Shown here: in pieces, positions 61,301 through 64,000 of the stretch
How the letters are laid out: the number at the start of each line of letters is the position of its first letter
Numbering within the stretch: the first letter of the stretch is position 1
Assembly (NCBI RefSeq): GCF_017301735.1
Contig: NZ_CP071090.1
Location: 3,772,001 to 3,836,000, forward strand
DNA from: Pyxidicoccus parkwaysis
GTDB taxonomy: Bacteria > Myxococcota > Myxococcia > Myxococcales > Myxococcaceae
DNA: 64,000 nt
Reading direction: 5' to 3'
The notes under the pieces: generated by a model
What the model saw: only the letters and a program-made list of their open reading frames with translations
The model's database searches: none
What the model was told of the DNA's origin: nothing
Program-made: the position numbers and the translations under genes

Positions 61301-64000
61301 GGCGTGAAGTCCGTCGACCTGTTCATGGACGGCACGAAGGTGGGCACCGCGACGGTGCCGCCGTACCACTTCTCGTTCGAGGTCAGCGGGCCGGCGCGCG
61401 CGGTGACCCTGGAGGCGCGCGTGACGGATGGCACGCGCACCAGCACGGCGCAGAAGGTGTTCTCGGTGGTGGCGGACAAGCGCGTGCCGTTGCTCACGTT
61501 CCGCGCACCGGCGCTGGGGCTGCCCGTCTTCGGCGGCCGCGACTTGCAGGTGGAGGTGGCCGCGACGGACGACGTGAAGGTGGCGAAGGTGGAGCTGTTC
61601 GCGCCCGCAAACCTCGGTAACGCGGAGTCGGTGACGTCGGACGGGCTGTACCAGGTGTACCGCTGGAAGCTGCTGGCCAGCGCGGTGAAGGTGGGCGAGC
61701 CCCTGACGCTGCGGGCGGTGGCCACCGACTCCAACGGACTCACCGCGGAGCGCACGCTGAATGTGTCCGTGGTGAAGGACGAGGCGCCGGTGCTGGCCAT
61801 CGTCACGCCCGCGCCGGGGACGCCCTACAAGGAAGGCGAGGACGTCCGCCTGGGCGTCACCGTGGGTGATGACGACGGGGTGGTGGGCCTGGTGGGCCTG
61901 TCCGGCGGAGTCCGCCAGGGCACGCTGGCCGAGTCCGGACCGAAGCTGTCGCTCGACGGCCAGCAGTTCCTCACCGTCTGGGCGCCCATCATCAGCAAGG
62001 GCGCGCCGCCCACCGTGGGCGCCGAGGCCCGGGACACCTCGGGGAAGACGGGCAAGGCCGAGGTGGCGCTCACCGTGCGCCCGGACACCGAGAAGCCCTC
62101 CGCGGTGCTCACCTCGCCACTGCCGCCCGCCAGCGGCACGCTCACCGTGCGCAAGGATGGGGCGCTGGGCGTGCGCGTGGAGGTCGGGGACGACGTGCGC
62201 GTGGCGCGCGTGGTTCTGGAGCTGGATGGCCAGCCGGTGACGAAGGAGGGCGGCGACGTCCTCACGGCCAAGGACGCGCGCTACGAGGAGACGCGCACGC
62301 CCAACCCGCTGTCGCCCGGGGACATCATCATCAGCCGCCGCTTCCTCGCGAGCTTCGAGGGGACGCTCGGGCTCAAGGGCGTGGCCAAGGGGGCGCACAA
62401 GCTCCTCGCCCGCGCGGTGGACCCGGCCGGCAATGCGACACCCACCAGCGAGCTGGCCTTCGACATCGTCGAGGCGCAGGACACCGAGCCTCCGAAGCTG
62501 TCGCTCCGCTTCCAGGGCACGCCGTCGGACAAGACGTGCGTGGCGGGCTCGGCCGTCGTGTTGCAGGCGTTGGTGTCGGACGACGGCCAGGTGCAGGCGC
62601 TGGAAGTCACCGCGGATGGCGTGGCCCTGGAGGTCGCGGCGTTCCCTCCGTCTCCCCAAGTCCAGAAGAGCTGGCCGCTGACGCTGCCCACGCTGGGCGC
62701 GTTCGGGCCCCGGACCTATACCGTCACCGCGAAGGCCACGGACGCGGCGGGCCGCATCTCCCATGCGAGCCTGTCCTGCGAGCTGGTGCCGGACGCGGCG
62801 CCAGTCGTGCGCTGGGTGCAGCCGGCGGAGAACGGCACGCTCCTCGAAGAGGCCGCGCAGGCGGTGCAGGTAGAGGTGGAGGAGGACACGGGCGTCAGCT
62901 CGGCGTGGCTCGTGGCCTCGACGCGGGCTCCGGTGAGCTTCACCGGCACGGGCGCCTTCCTGCTGCCGACTCCGGATGCGGCGGCGAGTGGGGCCTACGG
63001 TAGCTCCGTGCGCCTGGAGTTCGGCCAGGACCAGGTCTTCACGCTGAAGAAGGGCCCCACCGCGCTGGAGGTCCAGTCCCCCGCGACGGGGACGTTGGGC
63101 AATGCGCCGCGCCGGCTCGTGCTGTCCGTGGAGCCGGAGACGGCCGCGGGACTGCGGGCGGAGGTTCGCTACCGCTACACCGTCACTCCGGGCATGGAGA
63201 ACAACCCGGAGGTCCAGGCGTTCCTCGCCGCCCACCCGGGCGGCCGCCGGACGGTGGACCTGGCGGCCTCGCTGTACCAGGTGAACCTGGGCGTTCCCCA
63301 GGCCATCCAGCTCGAGGAGGCCACCGTGGTGCTCCTCGCGGCGGCGGACAAGACGGCGCCGGCCATCTCCCAGGTGGGCGTGCGCTACGAGGGCACCTTC
63401 GTCCAGGTGCGCGCGGTGGCCTCGGGCGAGCGGCTCACCGTGCAGCCATGGAGCATGACCGTGCCGGCCGGCCAGCTGACGCAGGCGCGCTCCACGCAGC
63501 GCCTGCCAGAGGGCTGGGCACCGAGCCCGGCGCGGCTCACCGTGGCCGTGCGCGACACCGCGGGGGCCGTGACGGTGCAGGGCCGGCAGGCCCGCGCCGT
63601 GGCCGACACGCAGGGCCCGGACGTGCGCATCACCCAGCCGCTCAGCGGCGCGTCCCGCGTGGCCCGCGAGACGTTCGTCGTCCAGGTGGATGCCCGGGAC
63701 GCGGTGGGCGTGCGCCGGGTGGAGCTGCTGGTGGATGGCGTCAGCCGTGGCGTGCGTGAGGGAATCGGGCTGGGGCTCGTCTCGTTCGACCTCAGCATCC
63801 CCACGCCGAGCGCCGGCACGCCGCTGCAGCTCGTGGCGCAGGCGGAGGACCGCGCCGGCAACGCCAGCGTGTCCGCGCCCGTGTACGTGGACATCCGCGA
63901 TGACGAGGGGCCGAGCGTCGGCCTGTCGCGGCTGGAGTACCGCCTCGCGGAGGAGGCGCAAGGCGTCTGGCGTCTCGTCCCGGATACGGAGCTGCGTACC
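58328..64000 (+). CDS. Giant secreted Ig-repeat protein, 3' end outside window
   Basis: The frame is open from TTG 58328 to the window edge (1891 codons, no stop). AGGGGG lies four bases before the TTG. A signal peptide follows (CLALVALVAGLVYAGSAQAQ). After an N-terminal beta domain, two Big_2-like modules are visible (YESSDTSVFVVSPDGLLQG and VWASEMPDVASVGRDGKVTG). About a dozen Ig-like modules of 85-110 residues follow, each starting with an (A/P)PxVxxxxP motif and a DDxxVxxVxxxVDG strand (for example APTVRVVAP, RPPQVAILTP, VPPSVSLVVP, APVLAIVTP, GPDVRITQP). Likely a surface adhesin or filament. It follows the parvulin lipoprotein genes. Confidence 0.85.
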   Translation, partial: MLLDSLKRCLALVALVAGLVYAGSAQAQTRVATAFPLTPLRAGGDAVDLGFSAEGAVRQLRVAVKATSPSLGTLVDARDLIVDQDVAGAIAFHVRVPLRRALPADAVIDVEASPATGGTGSPLTARFELSSPPPALPAGAVKVNASQDLTQLVVRVKAQGPVEHAELTLVGASVEALRQVHGSLSDAEAVAFASVRRQTARPRVQGSSEVEFVVSLPDGMKVPVDGVVVADVAVHDPYGRVVSSSAVEFTSGRAFDPLVSLSVGPAPLLLSGGYGTTASVQVTGHFALAGDVDLSGARQGVTYESSDTSVFVVSPDGLLQGRQDGTARLTVRFGGATATADVLVDSDADLARVELFPEQPVVERVGGTTQLRLEGVLTDDRRVDLTAGALGTVWASEMPDVASVGRDGKVTGLRPGVARIRATHAGTASHIDVVVKDGAPTVRVVAPSSVVAGAAFDLSAVASDDIAVTHVEFLVNGVPAGRDTEAPYALRVLAPPYGGATLTLASAVVDSGGQRVVGPAVSVRVTGTPAPSTQAVIFENPEPGALLVQGLPQVLRVTSGSWQSAGLSTDDFQVVRFFIDDALAGSVDLPRVEIRKHPTTGESIVVPLWELTFTPRAGTAGSSVAVRAEALDRSGAPVRSDTLLVRVVADAPPLLAVQSPLGSQADAVAAAPFRVGGTVSDDAMAFGTQVALLVDGTSVDSVRLTRGGLGGTPAGSEPFTLAWTPPASDVGRVRRLEVVATDSAGQQRRRQVDVTVKADRPPQVAILTPSASSTPVGGNRIELTARVLDDTSGTVQVRWWVGGVPVGMSTTPPYLVSYVLPSVRTQTPLTVAAEAKDASGLTTHVELGITVVPDTVPPSVSLVVPKDQVSVPDTQDLLVTVAGLDDVDVVKVEVLLDGQTVFTDTSPGENSGVRGSFITHTVLAASQLQSATTHTLTARAHDASGNVGRAPEIQVHTKADAAPTVSFAASTPTEVTMGTRADVEVLASDDVGVKSVDLFMDGTKVGTATVPPYHFSFEVSGPARAVTLEARVTDGTRTSTAQKVFSVVADKRVPLLTFRAPALGLPVFGGRDLQVEVAATDDVKVAKVELFAPANLGNAESVTSDGLYQVYRWKLLASAVKVGEPLTLRAVATDSNGLTAERTLNVSVVKDEAPVLAIVTPAPGTPYKEGEDVRLGVTVGDDDGVVGLVGLSGGVRQGTLAESGPKLSLDGQQFLTVWAPIISKGAPPTVGAEARDTSGKTGKAEVALTVRPDTEKPSAVLTSPLPPASGTLTVRKDGALGVRVEVGDDVRVARVVLELDGQPVTKEGGDVLTAKDARYEETRTPNPLSPGDIIISRRFLASFEGTLGLKGVAKGAHKLLARAVDPAGNATPTSELAFDIVEAQDTEPPKLSLRFQGTPSDKTCVAGSAVVLQALVSDDGQVQALEVTADGVALEVAAFPPSPQVQKSWPLTLPTLGAFGPRTYTVTAKATDAAGRISHASLSCELVPDAAPVVRWVQPAENGTLLEEAAQAVQVEVEEDTGVSSAWLVASTRAPVSFTGTGAFLLPTPDAAASGAYGSSVRLEFGQDQVFTLKKGPTALEVQSPATGTLGNAPRRLVLSVEPETAAGLRAEVRYRYTVTPGMENNPEVQAFLAAHPGGRRTVDLAASLYQVNLGVPQAIQLEEATVVLLAAADKTAPAISQVGVRYEGTFVQVRAVASGERLTVQPWSMTVPAGQLTQARSTQRLPEGWAPSPARLTVAVRDTAGAVTVQGRQARAVADTQGPDVRITQPLSGASRVARETFVVQVDARDAVGVRRVELLVDGVSRGVREGIGLGLVSFDLSIPTPSAGTPLQLVAQAEDRAGNASVSAPVYVDIRDDEGPSVGLSRLEYRLAEEAQGVWRLVPDTELRT

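Noticed and set aside
57572-63961. Very long open frames on the minus strand at the right end (for example 60008-63961)
   Set aside because: They are mirror frames of the Ig-repeat gene, rich in Arg, His and Gly, without family motifs.

Overview
The window is about 70 percent G+C and densely packed, with long lipoprotein signal peptides, many two-component and ECF regulators and several protein families typical of predatory myxobacteria. Examples are a TIGR02265/DUF2378 protein, an ELWxxDGT-repeat lipoprotein, a caspase-like protein fused to a barrel-like domain, and a large Ig-repeat protein. It most probably comes from the Myxococcus/Corallococcus/Pyxidicoccus group (Myxococcota). This placement rests on gene content only; no rRNA or tRNA gene was seen.

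Layout. 1-4394 (minus): a three-gene overlapping operon (CrtC/AttH-like protein, fumarylacetoacetate-hydrolase fold enzyme, lipoprotein), then a DUF2378 gene and an ELWxxDGT lipoprotein. 4609-10815: an exported copper-radical oxidase with all active-site residues, a MarR-GNAT fusion with two upstream palindromes, a bile-acid-symporter-like transporter, a GNAT enzyme and a large membrane protein. 11211-16307: a convergent group that looks like a 3-hydroxybutyrate scavenging module (hydroxybutyrate dehydrogenase, MHS-family importer, porin, secreted esterase). A near-identical 15-bp motif occurs at both outer ends of this group. 16704-18243: an exported beta-eliminating lyase and a small zinc ribbon protein.

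18252-23493: an ECF sigma / anti-sigma / caspase / lipoprotein operon, divergent from a metzincin-like lipoprotein. 23558-27536: a lower-GC gene with an HNH-like histidine motif, a zinc-ribbon membrane protein, an exported cupin, and a RHH regulator / VOC / methyltransferase operon ending in a clear intrinsic terminator. 27794-35545 (minus): a C-type lectin lipoprotein followed by a HEAT-repeat protein, an MFS exporter and a GAF histidine kinase. 35744-41540: small SH3-like secreted proteins, a DUF2267 protein, lipoproteins including an M1-type metallopeptidase, a YdeI-family protein with a histone-like tail, and a cysteine-rich lipoprotein.

41599-46645 (minus): a five-gene YbhGFSR-like exporter (HlyD, two ATPases, two permeases). 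47343-50109: a membrane histidine kinase overlapping its NtrC-type sigma-54 activator, followed by a stand-alone receiver protein. 50895-57181: a CocE/NonD hydrolase, RNA 3'-phosphate cyclase, a small membrane protein, SppA protease and a parvulin-type lipoprotein. 57346 to the right edge: a second parvulin-like lipoprotein and a very large secreted Ig-repeat protein that runs off the window.

Most of the genes concern the cell envelope, degradation or uptake of external polymers, and signalling.
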